Shown here piece after piece: positions 31,478-41,786 of a DNA stretch of 64,000 nucleotides. A program made the translations under genes and the position numbers. The DNA comes from Fulvimarina sp. Lineage in GTDB: Bacteria > Pseudomonadota > Alphaproteobacteria > Rhizobiales > Rhizobiaceae. Below the pieces are notes generated by a model. That model had not been told where the DNA came from, ran no database searches, and was given only the letters and a program-made list of their open reading frames with translations. The number at the start of each line of letters is the position of its first letter. Positions within the stretch are counted from its first letter, which is position 1. The stretch lies in NCBI GenBank assembly GCA_002700095.1, contig PACL01000053.1:28067-92066 (forward strand), written 5' to 3'.

Positions 31478-34400
31478 GATCTCGTCTTCGCCATTCGATC
31501 GACTGATGCGCTCGCTTCGGGACCCTGAGGCAGGCGGGTCGGACGGGCCGTTGTCCCGCACGGCGGCCCTCCTCAACGGCACGCGGTCGCTGATCAAGGC
31601 CGGTGACAGGGCGAATGCCGAGCGCCGCTGGCACGATGCGCAGAAGGCCTATGCCGAGGCGCTGCGCCGCAGTCCCAAGCTCGAGGCGGTCTGGGTGCAG
31701 TACGGCCACGCCCTCAAGGAGCAGGGCTTCACCAGCCGCGCCGAGGATGCCTATCGCCAGGCGGTGGCGCTGCGGGGCGACAATGCAGACACTCACCTGC
31801 AACTGGGCCATGCCCTCAAGCTCCAGGGCAAGCGCAGCGAGGCCATCGCCGCCTACCGCCGCTCCTGCATGCTCGATCCGGCCTCGCCCCACGCCGCCAA
31901 CGAACTGCGCGACATGGGGGCGCCGGTGCCGAGCGAGGAGGAGATCGCCGAGTTCTACGCCAAGAGTTCCGGGACCGATCCGCGCACGCGCAGCGCCATG
32001 CTCCGCCTGCCGTCGCCGGAAAAGGCGGTGGCGAGGAGCCCCATGGAGCGGCTGCTGGTCGACAACCACATCGGCCTCGCCTTCCTGCAGAAGTTCGACG
32101 CCGAATTCTACTACTACTCGACCAAGGCGCTCCATACGCGGCAGAAGAGCTTCGACAAGGAGGCCGCGGTCCGCCATTTCGTCGCGAGCGGGATCGACGA
32201 TCTCGCGCCGATCCGCGACGGCTACGACTTCGAGCCGCAATTCTACGTCGAGACCTATGCGCGCGAGATCACCTCGCCCGACGCAGCCGACGTCTACCGG
32301 CACTATCTGCGCGAGGGCATCGAGGCCAATCGCTGGCCCAATCGCCGGCTCTGGCTGGAAAGCCTGCTCGGCCCCGGCGTGCGCGGGCTGCCGTCCCTCG
32401 ATCTCCCGGTGTTCGCCGGCTCCGACGGCGTCGAAAGCTACACCGAGCGCTTCAAGCTCCTGATGCAGGAGGTGATGGTCAACAACGCCACGCCGGTGGT
32501 GATCGAGCCTCAGCATGCGAGGCTGCTGGTCATGCTCGCCGACCGGCTGGTGCTGGAGGGCAAGGACGACCAGGCGATGGTCGCCTATCAGAAGCTTCTC
32601 CAGAGGGTGCCCGATTTCGGCCCGGCCCTTCGCCACTACGGCGATGCCCTGCTGCGACGCCAGTGCTACCGGGAGGCCGCGGCGATCTACGGAAAGCTCG
32701 CCGACGGCAACGATGCCAATCTGTGGACCTACATCAACGTCGCCCACTGCGCCGACCAGGTGGGCGACCAGCACATGGCGCTGCAGTGGCTGAAGAAGGG
32801 GATCGAGCAGTTCCCCGCCGATCTCGGCATCCGGCGGCGCTTCCACGATCTGGCGCCGCGCCTGCTCACCGCCTCCTGGCTGCTTGCCAACGCCGAGGCG
32901 AGCCAGGGGAACCTGCCGGCCGCGCTGAAGCGGATCGAGGCCGACTGCGACTTCGTCTACGACCTGATGAGCGCCGATACCGCGGCCGAGAAGCGCTACG
33001 TGCGCTCGGTCGCCCTGGTCGGCAATTTCGACCTGCCCCAGTGCCGGTTCTACCGCATCGACCAGAAGATCGAGCAGCTCAAGGCGGCCGGCTTCGTCGT
33101 CGAGGTCTTCGACTTCCGCGAGAGCATCGACGCCTTCGTCAGCAAGGTCCACTGCTTCGACGCGGTGATCTTCTTCCGCGTGCCCGGCTATTACGAGATG
33201 ATCCGGGCCATCGACAAGGCGAGGGAGGTCGGCTGCGCGACCTTCTACGAGATCGACGACCTGATCTTCGACCCGCAATATTTCCCGCCGCCGATCGAAT
33301 CCTACGACAGCCAGATCACCCAGAAGGAGCATGACGGCCTGGCGCTGGGCGTGCCGCTGTTCCGCACGGCGCTGCGCTATGCCGAGAACGCGCTGGTCTC
33401 GACCCGGCCGCTGGCCGAGCATGTGCAGCGCATCGATCCCGGCAAGCCCGCCTATGTCCATGCGAACGCCATGCACAGCCCGCACGCCCAGCATGTCGGC
33501 CGCGGCATCCACACCCAGCCCAAGGGCCGGGTGACGATCTTCTACGGTTCCGGCACCAAGGCCCACAAGCAGGACTTCCAGGAACTCGTCGAGCCCGCCT
33601 TGGTGGCGATGGCGAAGAAATACGGCGACAAGATCTCCATTGTTCTCGCGGGCTACATGGTGCCGGGGCCGAAGCTTCGGGAGTTCGAGGACAATCTCGT
33701 CCTGTTGCCGCCGGTCTGGGACGTCCATCAGTACTGGTCGACCCTGTCTGCGGCGGACATCAACCTCGCCGTGCTGCAGCCGACGCCGACCACCGACGTC
33801 AAGAGCGAGATCAAGTGGATGGAAGCCGCGATGCTCGGCATTCCCTCGGTGATCAGCGAGACGGCGCTCTATGCCGAGGTGATTGAGGACGGCGTCGACG
33901 GGATCCTGGCGCGCAACCCGAAGGAGTGGACCGAGGCCCTCGACCGGCTGATCCGCGATCCCGAGCTGCGCGCGCGCATCGGTGCCAAGGCGCGCGAGAA
34001 GGCGCTGCGCGAATACAGCATCCCCGCCATGGCGCAGAACATCACCGAGATCATCCGCTCGGCGACGCTGCCGGCGCCCGATCCGCGCAAGCGCGTCCTC
34101 GTCGTCAACGTCTTCTACCCGCCCCAGGCGATCGGCGGCGCGACCCGCGTCGTCCACGACAACGTCAAGCACTACGCCGCCCATCACCGGGACGAGTTCG
34201 CCTTCGAGGTCTTCTGCTCGATCGAGGGCGGCAGCGAGCCTTACAAGGTGTCGAGCCACGCCGCCGACGGCATCCGGGTCGTCGGCATCACCACGCCGGA
34301 TCTGCCCGACATCGACCGGATCGTCTATGACGAGAAGATGGCCAAGGCCTTCGGGGACTATCTCGACGTTTGCCAGCCGGACATGATCCACTTCCACTGC

Positions 34401-35387
34401 ATCCAGCGGCTGACGGCGGCGATCGTGCTCGAGGCGCGGCGCCGGGGCATTCCCTATGTCCTCACCGTGCACGACGGCTGGTGGATTTCCGACGAACAGT
34501 TCCTGCTCGGCAAGGACGACAAGATCGTCCTCTACGACCACGGCAACCCGGCCTCGCAGCTCGGCCGGATCCCCGCCGAGCAGTTTGCCGCGCGCATGCA
34601 GCTGCGCGAGTGCCTGCTCGGGGCGGAAAAGGTCATGGCGGTCTCGGAGGCCTTCGCGAAGATCCACCGCGACGTCGGCCTGACCAACGTCATCGCCGTG
34701 CCCAACGGCAGCTCCGACCTTCAGCCGCTGCCCCGGGTGCCGTCGCCGGACGGCAAGGTGCGCCTCGGCTTCATCGGCGGCCTCGCGCGGCACAAGGGCT
34801 ACCATCTCATCCAGCACGCTTTGATGCGCGGCGACTTCAAGAACCTGCGCTTCCTGCTGATCGATCACACGATGCCGATCGGCACCCGCCGGCGGGGCAC
34901 CCTCGGCACCACCGAGCTCGATATCCGGCCGAAGGTGTCGCAGAGCCGGGTGCCGGAGCTCTATGCCGAACTCGACGTCCTGGTGGCGCCGTCGGTCTGG
35001 CCGGAGGCCTACGGCCTCGTCACCCGCGAGGCGCTGATGTGCGGCTGCTGGGTTCTGTCCTCCGATCGCGGCGCCGTCGGCGAGGACGTGGTCGACGGGC
35101 TGAACGGCTTCAAGGTGGACGTCACCAGCGAAGAGGGCATCCTGAAGGCGCTGCAGGAGATCGACCGCAATCCGGAGCGCTATCTGAAGTCGCCTGAGGC
35201 GCCGACCAGGCTGCGGCATGCCTCGGACCAGGCCGAGGAACTGATCGGGATCTATCGCGAGGTGCTGGGCCTCGAGGCCGAGAGGGACCCGAACGATCCC
35301 GAGCTGCAGATGAAGGCCGTGCCTGAGCCGGCGTCGCAGATCCCCGGCGCCGAGGCCGCCCGGATCCGCGAGATCCTGGCCGATTGA
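31470..35387 (+). CDS. Giant TPR protein with two GT-B glycosyltransferase modules
   Basis: The 1305-residue protein has N-terminal TPRs (~40-150, including HLQLGHALKLQGKRSEAIAA, close to the repeat in the upstream gene). A linker domain and a second TPR set (~350-455) follow. Module one (~510-850) contains FYEIDDLIFDP, FYGSGTKAHKQDF and TTDVKSEIKWMEAAMLGIP. Module two (~870-1260) is a GT4 transferase with PPQAIGGATRVVHDN, HDGWWISDE, LGFIGGLARHKGYHL and PEAYGLVTREALMCGCW. It probably builds a rhamnose-containing surface polysaccharide. ATG 31470 is preferred to GTG 31455; it overlaps the upstream gene by eight bases. Confidence 0.85.
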   Translation: MSKISSSPFDRLMRSLRDPEAGGSDGPLSRTAALLNGTRSLIKAGDRANAERRWHDAQKAYAEALRRSPKLEAVWVQYGHALKEQGFTSRAEDAYRQAVALRGDNADTHLQLGHALKLQGKRSEAIAAYRRSCMLDPASPHAANELRDMGAPVPSEEEIAEFYAKSSGTDPRTRSAMLRLPSPEKAVARSPMERLLVDNHIGLAFLQKFDAEFYYYSTKALHTRQKSFDKEAAVRHFVASGIDDLAPIRDGYDFEPQFYVETYAREITSPDAADVYRHYLREGIEANRWPNRRLWLESLLGPGVRGLPSLDLPVFAGSDGVESYTERFKLLMQEVMVNNATPVVIEPQHARLLVMLADRLVLEGKDDQAMVAYQKLLQRVPDFGPALRHYGDALLRRQCYREAAAIYGKLADGNDANLWTYINVAHCADQVGDQHMALQWLKKGIEQFPADLGIRRRFHDLAPRLLTASWLLANAEASQGNLPAALKRIEADCDFVYDLMSADTAAEKRYVRSVALVGNFDLPQCRFYRIDQKIEQLKAAGFVVEVFDFRESIDAFVSKVHCFDAVIFFRVPGYYEMIRAIDKAREVGCATFYEIDDLIFDPQYFPPPIESYDSQITQKEHDGLALGVPLFRTALRYAENALVSTRPLAEHVQRIDPGKPAYVHANAMHSPHAQHVGRGIHTQPKGRVTIFYGSGTKAHKQDFQELVEPALVAMAKKYGDKISIVLAGYMVPGPKLREFEDNLVLLPPVWDVHQYWSTLSAADINLAVLQPTPTTDVKSEIKWMEAAMLGIPSVISETALYAEVIEDGVDGILARNPKEWTEALDRLIRDPELRARIGAKAREKALREYSIPAMAQNITEIIRSATLPAPDPRKRVLVVNVFYPPQAIGGATRVVHDNVKHYAAHHRDEFAFEVFCSIEGGSEPYKVSSHAADGIRVVGITTPDLPDIDRIVYDEKMAKAFGDYLDVCQPDMIHFHCIQRLTAAIVLEARRRGIPYVLTVHDGWWISDEQFLLGKDDKIVLYDHGNPASQLGRIPAEQFAARMQLRECLLGAEKVMAVSEAFAKIHRDVGLTNVIAVPNGSSDLQPLPRVPSPDGKVRLGFIGGLARHKGYHLIQHALMRGDFKNLRFLLIDHTMPIGTRRRGTLGTTELDIRPKVSQSRVPELYAELDVLVAPSVWPEAYGLVTREALMCGCWVLSSDRGAVGEDVVDGLNGFKVDVTSEEGILKALQEIDRNPERYLKSPEAPTRLRHASDQAEELIGIYREVLGLEAERDPNDPELQMKAVPEPASQIPGAEAARIREILAD

Positions 35388-35534
35388 TCTGGAAGCGGCG
35401 CGACGGCGGGGCCGCAGCGCTCGCGCCTGCGGCCGCCCGAACGGCTCCGGTCGAGGCGGCGCGCCAACGTTGCGGCTGCCGCCTCATGAGCCCGCCGGCG
35501 AGCGCGAACCGAGTGCCCCGATGAGGATATCTCC

Positions 35535-36824
35535 ATGAGCTACGATCTCCTCGTCCAGAATGCCAACCTCCCGGACGGGCGCTCCGGCGTCGACATCGCG
35601 GTCTCCGGGGGGCGCATCGCGGCAATCGGGCCGGGGATCGCCGCCGAGGCGGGCGAGACGATCGACGCCTCCGGCTGCCTCGTCTCGCCGCCCTTCGTCG
35701 ACCCGCATTTCCACATGGACGCGACGCTGTCGCTCGGCCTGCCGCGCATGAACATGTCCGGCACGCTGCTCGAGGGGATCCAGCTGTGGGGAGAGCTTCG
35801 CCCGACGCTGACCCGCGAGGCGGTGGTCGAGCGGGCGATGCGCTATTGCGACCTCGCCGTCTCGCAGGGGCTGCTGGCGATCCGCAGCCATGTCGACACC
35901 TCCGATCCCCGGCTCGTCACCGCCGAGGCGCTCCTGGAAGTCCGCGACCGGGTGAAGGGCACCATCGACCTGCAGCTCGTCGCCTTTCCCCAGGACGGCT
36001 ACTATCGCAGCGAAGGGGCAGCCGCCTCGCTGGAGCGGGCGCTCGACATGGGCCTCGACGTCGTCGGCGGCATCCCGCATTTCGAGCGGACGATGGCCGA
36101 CGGCGCGGCGTCCCTCGCGGCCCTCTGCCGGACCGCCGCCGAGCGCGGCCTGCGCGTCGACATCCATTGCGACGAAAGCGACGATCCCCTGTCCCGCCAC
36201 GTCGAGACGCTGGCGGCCGAGACGATGCGCCACGGGCTTCAGGGCCGCGTCGCCGGCTCGCACCTCACCTCGATGCATTCGATGGACAACTATTACGTCT
36301 CCAAGCTGATCCCGCTGATTGCCGAAGCCGGGATGCATGCGATTCCCAACCCGCTGATCAACATCACCCTGCAGGGCCGCCACGACAGCTATCCCAAGCG
36401 CCGCGGCATGACGCGGGTGCCGGAGCTGATGGCCGCCGGCGTCAACGTCGCCTTCGGCCATGACTGCGTGATGGACCCCTGGTACTCGCTCGGCTCCGGC
36501 GACATGCTGGAGGTCGCCCACATGGCGGTGCATGTGGCGCAGATGACCTCGCGGGCGGCGATCGGCCAGTGCTTCGACGCCGTCACCGTCAATTCCGCCA
36601 AGGCCATGGGCCTCGACGACTATGGCCTCGAGGTCGGCAAGGCGGCGGACATGGTGGTGCTGCAGGCCCGTGATCCGATCGAGGCGATCCGGCTGAAGGC
36701 CGCCCGGCTCTTCGTCGTCAAGGCCGGAAAGGTCATCGCCCGCGCGCCCCGGCGCGAGAGCCGCCTCGACCTGCCCGGCCGCCAGCTGACGGTCGATCCC
36801 GCCGCCTACGCGCCGGGAGAGTGA
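35535..36824 (+). CDS. codA: Cytosine deaminase
   Basis: The 429-residue amidohydrolase matches CodA throughout: FVDPHFHMDATLS (metal ligands), LLEGIQLWGE, SHVDTSDP, HCDESDDPLSRHVETLAAE, GSHLTSMHSMDN and FGHDCVMDPWYSLGSGDML. It would deaminate cytosine to uracil for pyrimidine salvage. GAGGATAT lies just before the start. No codB permease is adjacent. Related substrates such as isocytosine are possible. Confidence 0.9.
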   Translation: MSYDLLVQNANLPDGRSGVDIAVSGGRIAAIGPGIAAEAGETIDASGCLVSPPFVDPHFHMDATLSLGLPRMNMSGTLLEGIQLWGELRPTLTREAVVERAMRYCDLAVSQGLLAIRSHVDTSDPRLVTAEALLEVRDRVKGTIDLQLVAFPQDGYYRSEGAAASLERALDMGLDVVGGIPHFERTMADGAASLAALCRTAAERGLRVDIHCDESDDPLSRHVETLAAETMRHGLQGRVAGSHLTSMHSMDNYYVSKLIPLIAEAGMHAIPNPLINITLQGRHDSYPKRRGMTRVPELMAAGVNVAFGHDCVMDPWYSLGSGDMLEVAHMAVHVAQMTSRAAIGQCFDAVTVNSAKAMGLDDYGLEVGKAADMVVLQARDPIEAIRLKAARLFVVKAGKVIARAPRRESRLDLPGRQLTVDPAAYAPGE

Positions 36825-36969
36825 AACCGGCGGTATCGAGCCCGCGCGGCGCTTGAACGATGACCGTCTGGCCCCGGCCGAAGACCGGGGGCGGCGGTAT
36901 GAGATCCGCCGCTGTTGGGGATAGCCGCAGCCCGGCCGAGGTCTCTTTCTCTGGCCGAATGCCCTGCGG

Positions 36970-38016
36970 CTACTGCGGCAGCTCGATCTGCATCTTGACG
37001 TCGCCCTTCGGTGCCGAGGCGGCGATCTCGAAAGCCCGCACGCTGTCCTCGAAGCCGAAGGTCCGGGTGATCAGCGGCTTCACGTCGATGGCGCCGGAGG
37101 CGAGCATTTTCACGCAGCGCGGGAAGACGTGCGCGTAGCGGAAGATGTTCTCGACCCGCGCCTCGCGCACCATCGCCGCGCCGGCATCATAGGAGATCGG
37201 CTCGGCCTGGCCGCCGATCATCACCACGCGCCCGCCGGGGGAGAGGGGTTCGAAGACGGTGGCGGCGGCCTTCGGGCTGCCGGTCGCCTCGAAGACGATC
37301 TCGGCGCCCCAGCCCTCGGTCTCGGCGAGGATGACCTTGGCCGGGTCGTCGCGGGTGACGTTGATCGGCGTGATCGCGCCGAGGCCTGCCGCGATCTCCA
37401 GCTTGGCGTCGTCGAGGTCCGACACGTAGACCCGGGCGCAGCCGGCCGCCAACGCCGACAGCGCGGTGACGAGGCCGATCGGCCCGGCGCCCATCACGAG
37501 GGCGACGTCGCCGGGCTTTACCTGCGCCTTGGTGGCGGCATGGACACCGACGGCCAGCGGCTCCACCATCGCCGCCTCGGCGAAGGAGACATTGTCCGGC
37601 AGCTTGAAGGTGAAGGCCTCCGGATGGACGCAGGTCGGCCGGAGGATGCCGTGCACCGGCGGCGTCGCCCAGAAGCGCACGGCCGGATCGATGTTGTAGA
37701 GGCCGAGCCGGGTCGCCCGCGAATTTGGATCCGGGATGCCCGGCTCCATGCAGACCCGGTCGCCCTCCTTCAGCGTCGTCACCTCCGAGCCGGTCTCGAT
37801 CACCGTGCCCGACGCCTCGTGGCCGAGGATCATCGGGTCCTTCACCACGAAGGGGCCGATGCGGCCATGGGTATAGTAGTGGACGTCCGAGCCGCAGATG
37901 CCGACGGTGTGGAGCTTGATCCTGACGTCTCTCGGCCCGAGCGTTTCCTCCTGCCGCTCGATCGGGAAGTCGCGCAGCGAAAGTTCGTGGATCTTTTCGA
38001 GCACCAGGGCTTGCAT
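36970..38016 (-). CDS. Zinc-type polyol (xylitol/sorbitol) dehydrogenase
   Basis: The 348-residue medium-chain dehydrogenase shows the catalytic zinc site ([16 protein letters not shown], then GHEASGTV) and the NAD motif [14 protein letters not shown]. The place normally holding the four structural-zinc cysteines reads [19 protein letters not shown] and has none, as in some rhizobial xylitol dehydrogenases. The start at 38016 ([12 protein letters not shown]) discards 26 upstream codons. No sugar transporter is adjacent, so the substrate is not settled. Confidence 0.83.
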   Translation of the reverse strand: MQALVLEKIHELSLRDFPIERQEETLGPRDVRIKLHTVGICGSDVHYYTHGRIGPFVVKDPMILGHEASGTVIETGSEVTTLKEGDRVCMEPGIPDPNSRATRLGLYNIDPAVRFWATPPVHGILRPTCVHPEAFTFKLPDNVSFAEAAMVEPLAVGVHAATKAQVKPGDVALVMGAGPIGLVTALSALAAGCARVYVSDLDDAKLEIAAGLGAITPINVTRDDPAKVILAETEGWGAEIVFEATGSPKAAATVFEPLSPGGRVVMIGGQAEPISYDAGAAMVREARVENIFRYAHVFPRCVKMLASGAIDVKPLITRTFGFEDSVRAFEIAASAPKGDVKMQIELPQ

Positions 38017-38145
38017 GGCCGTTCTCTCCCTCTTTGCGGGCTCTTCGGCGGGCCCGTTCCGGTGGAGATAGCGCGCCATCCACAAATCCGGCAACAGCGA
38101 TCTTCGCGCGCAGCCAGCAGCAGCGACCGCCCGCCGCCGGTCCGC

Positions 38146-39201
38146 TCAGCGGTTCTTCAGGACGATGCAGGAGCCGCCGGCTTGCTTCAGCTTGACGCAG
38201 AGCTGGTTCGCCTCGCCCCGGCTGTCGGCGCCGATCCGCACCGCATAGATGCGGCCGATGCCAGGGGCGCGCTCGCGCAGCACGAGCGGCCTGGTGTCGC
38301 CGAGAATCCCCGGGAACGCCGCCTGGACCCGCCGGAACGCCGCCATCGCGACGCCCTGGTTCGGATTGCCGGCGACCTGGACGCCCCAGGGCTTCTTCGG
38401 CGCGCCGGTGTCGAGTGAGGCGAAGGCACGGGTTGCGATGACCGGCAGGCGGCGGCAGGAGTCGCGAAATTCCTTGCCGTCTTCCAATGGCCGCTCCGCC
38501 ACCTCGCGGCCGTCCTCCTGAAACCAGACGGCCGGCTGGAAGGCGATGGCAAGCACGTAGTTCTCGGTCTCATAGGGTAGCCGCCCGCCGCTGACGATCC
38601 ACCGCTTCACCCGGTTGATCCCGCCATTGTAGGCGGCGGCGGCGAGGCCCCAGTTCCCGAGCTCGGCCCGAAGATCGGCGAGATAGAGCGCCGAATGCCG
38701 GATCGCCTCGGCGCTGTCATAGGGGTCGTCGAGGCCGCGCTCGGCCGCGGTATAGGGCATGAACTGCGCGATGCCCTGGGCACCCACCGGGGAGACTGCC
38801 TTGGCGTCGAAGCGGCTTTCCTTCCAGATCAGCCGGGCGAAGAAGTCCCGCGGCATGCCGACGGCGTCGGCATTCTCGGCGATCAGCCGGCAGATCCGGT
38901 CGACGGGGGCTTCCTCGGTGGCCTCGGCCTCGGCATTTCCGGGAATGGTGCCCGCCGGCTCGAAGCGCGGCGGCGACGGCGGATAGGGCAGGGCCGGCAG
39001 GGCGATCGCCACCTCGCCGGATCGTCCCGCGGGACGGATGGTGTCCGCAGCCGCCGGCGCCGCGATTGCCACGAGGAGCGCGCCGGTCGAAAGGATTGCC
39101 AGCCCGGCTCCGGCCACGCCCCGCAGCCACCGGCGGATCGCCGCGTCACCGCGGGGGCGGCGCGGTCGCGATGCGGCGGGGGCGCTTGCGGAAAAGCTCA
39201 T
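38146..39201 (-). CDS. Lytic murein transglycosylase with SPOR-like C-terminus
   Basis: The 351-residue protein has an Arg-rich start, a signal peptide or anchor ([20 protein letters not shown]), and an SLT domain with catalytic Glu in [30 protein letters not shown] and [15 protein letters not shown] follow. The last ~80 residues look like a SPOR peptidoglycan-binding fold ([13 protein letters not shown] to the C-terminus). It should cleave glycan strands in the periplasm. It starts inside the ispG stop (ATGA overlap), so it is co-translated with ispG. Confidence 0.88.
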   Translation of the reverse strand: MSFSASAPAASRPRRPRGDAAIRRWLRGVAGAGLAILSTGALLVAIAAPAAADTIRPAGRSGEVAIALPALPYPPSPPRFEPAGTIPGNAEAEATEEAPVDRICRLIAENADAVGMPRDFFARLIWKESRFDAKAVSPVGAQGIAQFMPYTAAERGLDDPYDSAEAIRHSALYLADLRAELGNWGLAAAAYNGGINRVKRWIVSGGRLPYETENYVLAIAFQPAVWFQEDGREVAERPLEDGKEFRDSCRRLPVIATRAFASLDTGAPKKPWGVQVAGNPNQGVAMAAFRRVQAAFPGILGDTRPLVLRERAPGIGRIYAVRIGADSRGEANQLCVKLKQAGGSCIVLKNR

Positions 39202-40466
39202 TCGGCAGCGGCGCGGCCTCGGCCGAAGCGATTCTCGATATAGTCGGCGACCATCACCTGGAACTCCGCGGCGATGTTCGGCCCGCGCAGCGTCACCGTC
39301 TTCTTGCCGTCGACGAAGACGGGCGCGGCCGGCGTCTCGCCGGTGCCGGGCAGGGAGATGCCGATGTCGGCATGCTTGGATTCGCCTGGTCCGTTGACGA
39401 TGCAGCCCATCACCGCGACGTTGAGCGCCTCGACGCCGGGATACTTCTCCCGCCACACCGGCATGTTGACGCGGATGTCGTTCTGGATCTTTTCGGCCAG
39501 CTCCTGGAACACCGTCGAGGTCGTGCGCCCGCAGCCGGGGCAGGCGGCGACGACGGGCAGGAACTGCCGGAAGCCCATGGTCTGCAGCAGCTCCTGCGCG
39601 ACCTGCACTTCGCGGGTGCGATCGCCGTTCGGCTCCGGGGTGAGGGACACGCGGATGGTGTCGCCGATGCCGTCCTGCAAAAGGATGCCCATCGAGGCCG
39701 CCGAGGCGACGATGCCCTTCGACCCCATGCCCGCCTCGGTCAGCCCCAGATGCAGCGCATGGTCGGTGCGGCGCGACAGGTCGCGATAGACGGCGATGAG
39801 GTCCTGCACCTGGCTGACCTTGGCCGACAGGATGATGCGGTTCTTCGGCAAGCCGATCTCCTCGGCGAGCTCGGCCGAGATCAGCGCCGACTGGATGATC
39901 GCCTCTCGCGTCACGGCCCGCGCCGAGCGCGGCTGCGGCAGGTCGTTGTTGACATCCATCAGCCGGGTCAACAGCTCCTGGTCGAGCGAGCCCCAGTTGA
40001 CGCCGATGCGCACCGGCTTGTCGTAGCGGATCGCCATCTCGACGATCGCCGCGAACTGCTTGTCCCGCTTGTCCCGGAAGCCGACATTGCCGGGATTGAT
40101 GCGGTATTTCGCCAGCGCCTCGGCGCAGGCCGGATGATCGGCGAGGAGCTTGTGGCCGATATAGTGGAAGTCGCCGACCAGCGGCACGTTGAGGCCGAGC
40201 CGCTCCAGCCGCTCGCGCACCTTCGGCACGGCAGCGGCACTCTCGTCGCGGTCGACGGTGATGCGGACGATCTCGGATCCGGCCTTCGACAGCGCCGCGA
40301 CCTGCGCCACGGTGGCGTCGACGTCGGCAGTGTCGGTGTTGGTCATCGACTGGACGACCACCGGCGCGCCGCCGCCGACCATGACGCCGCCGACATCGAC
40401 GCCGACGGTCGCTCGCCGCGGCGCGGGATCTGCCTCGATGGTGTCGATCGGCGTCTGGATGGTCAT
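39198..40466 (-). CDS. ispG: 4-hydroxy-3-methylbut-2-enyl-diphosphate synthase
   Basis: The 422-residue iron-sulfur enzyme catalyses the penultimate step of the MEP isoprenoid pathway. It shows [36 protein letters not shown] and [10 protein letters not shown]. The cluster cysteines lie in [10 protein letters not shown] and [11 protein letters not shown]. The start at 40466 has GAGGA upstream; ATG 40499 is possible but has no ribosome site. It is upstream of the lytic transglycosylase gene. Confidence 0.95.
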   Translation of the reverse strand: MTIQTPIDTIEADPAPRRATVGVDVGGVMVGGGAPVVVQSMTNTDTADVDATVAQVAALSKAGSEIVRITVDRDESAAAVPKVRERLERLGLNVPLVGDFHYIGHKLLADHPACAEALAKYRINPGNVGFRDKRDKQFAAIVEMAIRYDKPVRIGVNWGSLDQELLTRLMDVNNDLPQPRSARAVTREAIIQSALISAELAEEIGLPKNRIILSAKVSQVQDLIAVYRDLSRRTDHALHLGLTEAGMGSKGIVASAASMGILLQDGIGDTIRVSLTPEPNGDRTREVQVAQELLQTMGFRQFLPVVAACPGCGRTTSTVFQELAEKIQNDIRVNMPVWREKYPGVEALNVAVMGCIVNGPGESKHADIGISLPGTGETPAAPVFVDGKKTVTLRGPNIAAEFQVMVADYIENRFGRGRAAAE

Positions 40467-40620
40467 CGCGTCGGTCCTCGTCGGAGGAAAAGTCATCATG
40501 TCGGCTTCGAGGTGGCGCGTTCGCCGCCGCTTGTCAATTCTGGGCTGACGGCGTGACGCAACCGTGACGCCGATGCCCGCCGTCCGGCCCAATGCAGCGA
40601 CCGCGCGGTGCGGCGCCGGC

Positions 40621-41571
40621 TCAGCTGCCGCTTTCGCCGGCCGGAAGTTCGGCGGCGGCCTCGTTGGAAGGTGCCGCCCCGCCGATTCCCGCCTGGCCAT
40701 TGCCGGGATACACGGTGACCGTCGCGGTCAGTCCGGCAACGAGGCGGGTTCCTGCCGGAACCTCGTCGAGGGCGATGCGCACCGGCACCCGCTGGGCGAG
40801 CCGCACCCAGGAGAAGGTCGGCGTGACGTTGGCGAGGAGGTTCGAGCCGTTGGTGCGCTCGCGGTCCTCGATGCCGGCTGCGATGCTCTCCACACGGCCG
40901 CGCAGCGTCTGCCCGTGCCCCATCAGGTCGACGGAGACGGCGTCGCCGACGGCGATCCGCGGCAGCTGGTTCTCCTCGAAATAACCCTCGACCCGGAGCG
41001 TGTCCGTGTCGATCAGCGCCATCACGCCGGATCCCGAGGCGACGTAGTCGCCGGGATTGAGCGCGAGGTTGCTGATCACGCCGTTGGCCGGCGCGCGCAC
41101 GCTGGTGCGCTCGAGGTTGAGGGCGGCGAGGTCGCGGTTCGCTTTCGCCTCGTCATAGGCGGCACTCGCCTGCTCGACGGCGAGGTCGGCCTGCTCGATA
41201 TTCTGCTGCGAGACCGCCGGGCCGTTTTCCAGCCGGTGATAGCGCTCGGCGTCGCGCCTCGCCTGGGTCAGCGCGGCGGCACGATCCTTCAGCGAGGCGT
41301 CGGCGAGGTCGAGGGCGATCTGGAACCGCGCGGGGTCGATCTTCACCAGCACCTCGCCTTTTGCCACCGTCTGGTTGTCGGAGATCAGCACCTCTGCGAC
41401 CGGCCCGGAGATGTCGGGGGCGATGGAGACCACGTCGGCGCGCACGTGGCCGTCCCGCGTCCAGGGCGTTTCCATGTAGCCCTGCCAGAGGTTCCAGCCG
41501 ACGGCCAGCGCGATGGCGAAGAGGGTCAGGGTGAAGGCGGACTTGAGGAGCCGGGAAAGACGGGCGGTCAT
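40621..41571 (-). CDS. aaeA: HlyD-family efflux adaptor, AaeA type
   Basis: The 316-residue periplasmic adaptor has one N-terminal helix, the biotinyl-lipoyl half-motifs ([19 protein letters not shown] and [20 protein letters not shown]) and a coiled-coil hairpin between them. It links a FUSC pump to the outer membrane. The start at 41571 overlaps the DUF1656 stop by four bases; the longer frame from 41583 is less likely. It is the last gene of the efflux operon. Confidence 0.9.
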   Translation of the reverse strand: MTARLSRLLKSAFTLTLFAIALAVGWNLWQGYMETPWTRDGHVRADVVSIAPDISGPVAEVLISDNQTVAKGEVLVKIDPARFQIALDLADASLKDRAAALTQARRDAERYHRLENGPAVSQQNIEQADLAVEQASAAYDEAKANRDLAALNLERTSVRAPANGVISNLALNPGDYVASGSGVMALIDTDTLRVEGYFEENQLPRIAVGDAVSVDLMGHGQTLRGRVESIAAGIEDRERTNGSNLLANVTPTFSWVRLAQRVPVRIALDEVPAGTRLVAGLTATVTVYPGNGQAGIGGAAPSNEAAAELPAGESGS

Positions 41572-41777
41572 GACAGATACCATTCGGCGGCATTCGCCGC
41601 GGCTGCGGCGAGGAGGATGAAGATTGACAGGTCGAACAGCGCCGGGTGCCAGACGACGCGATAGACGCCGAGGCGGGCGAGGACCCTCTTGAGAAGCAGC
41701 AGCACCGCGTAGGATGCGAGGAGGATGACGAGGAGCTTCGGGACGAAGACCCCGAAGATCGAAAGATCACCGGTCAT
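41568..41777 (-). CDS. aaeX: Small DUF1656 membrane protein, AaeX type
   Basis: The 69-residue protein has two predicted helices (FVPKLLVILLASYAVLLLL and LFDLSIFILLAAAAANAA) and the family residues around VWHPALFDL. AaeX accompanies AaeA and AaeB in many operons; its exact role is unknown. It starts 9 bases after aaeB and overlaps aaeA. Confidence 0.87.
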   Translation of the reverse strand: MTGDLSIFGVFVPKLLVILLASYAVLLLLKRVLARLGVYRVVWHPALFDLSIFILLAAAAANAAEWYLS

Positions 41778-41786
41778 GGGACACTC

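Noticed and set aside
31188..35219. 1343-codon minus-strand open frame
   Set aside because: Antisense to the giant glycosyltransferase, which has recognisable GT and TPR motifs in the plus frame.
39066..40556. 496-codon plus-strand frame
   Set aside because: Antisense to ispG, which is certain from its cluster cysteines.
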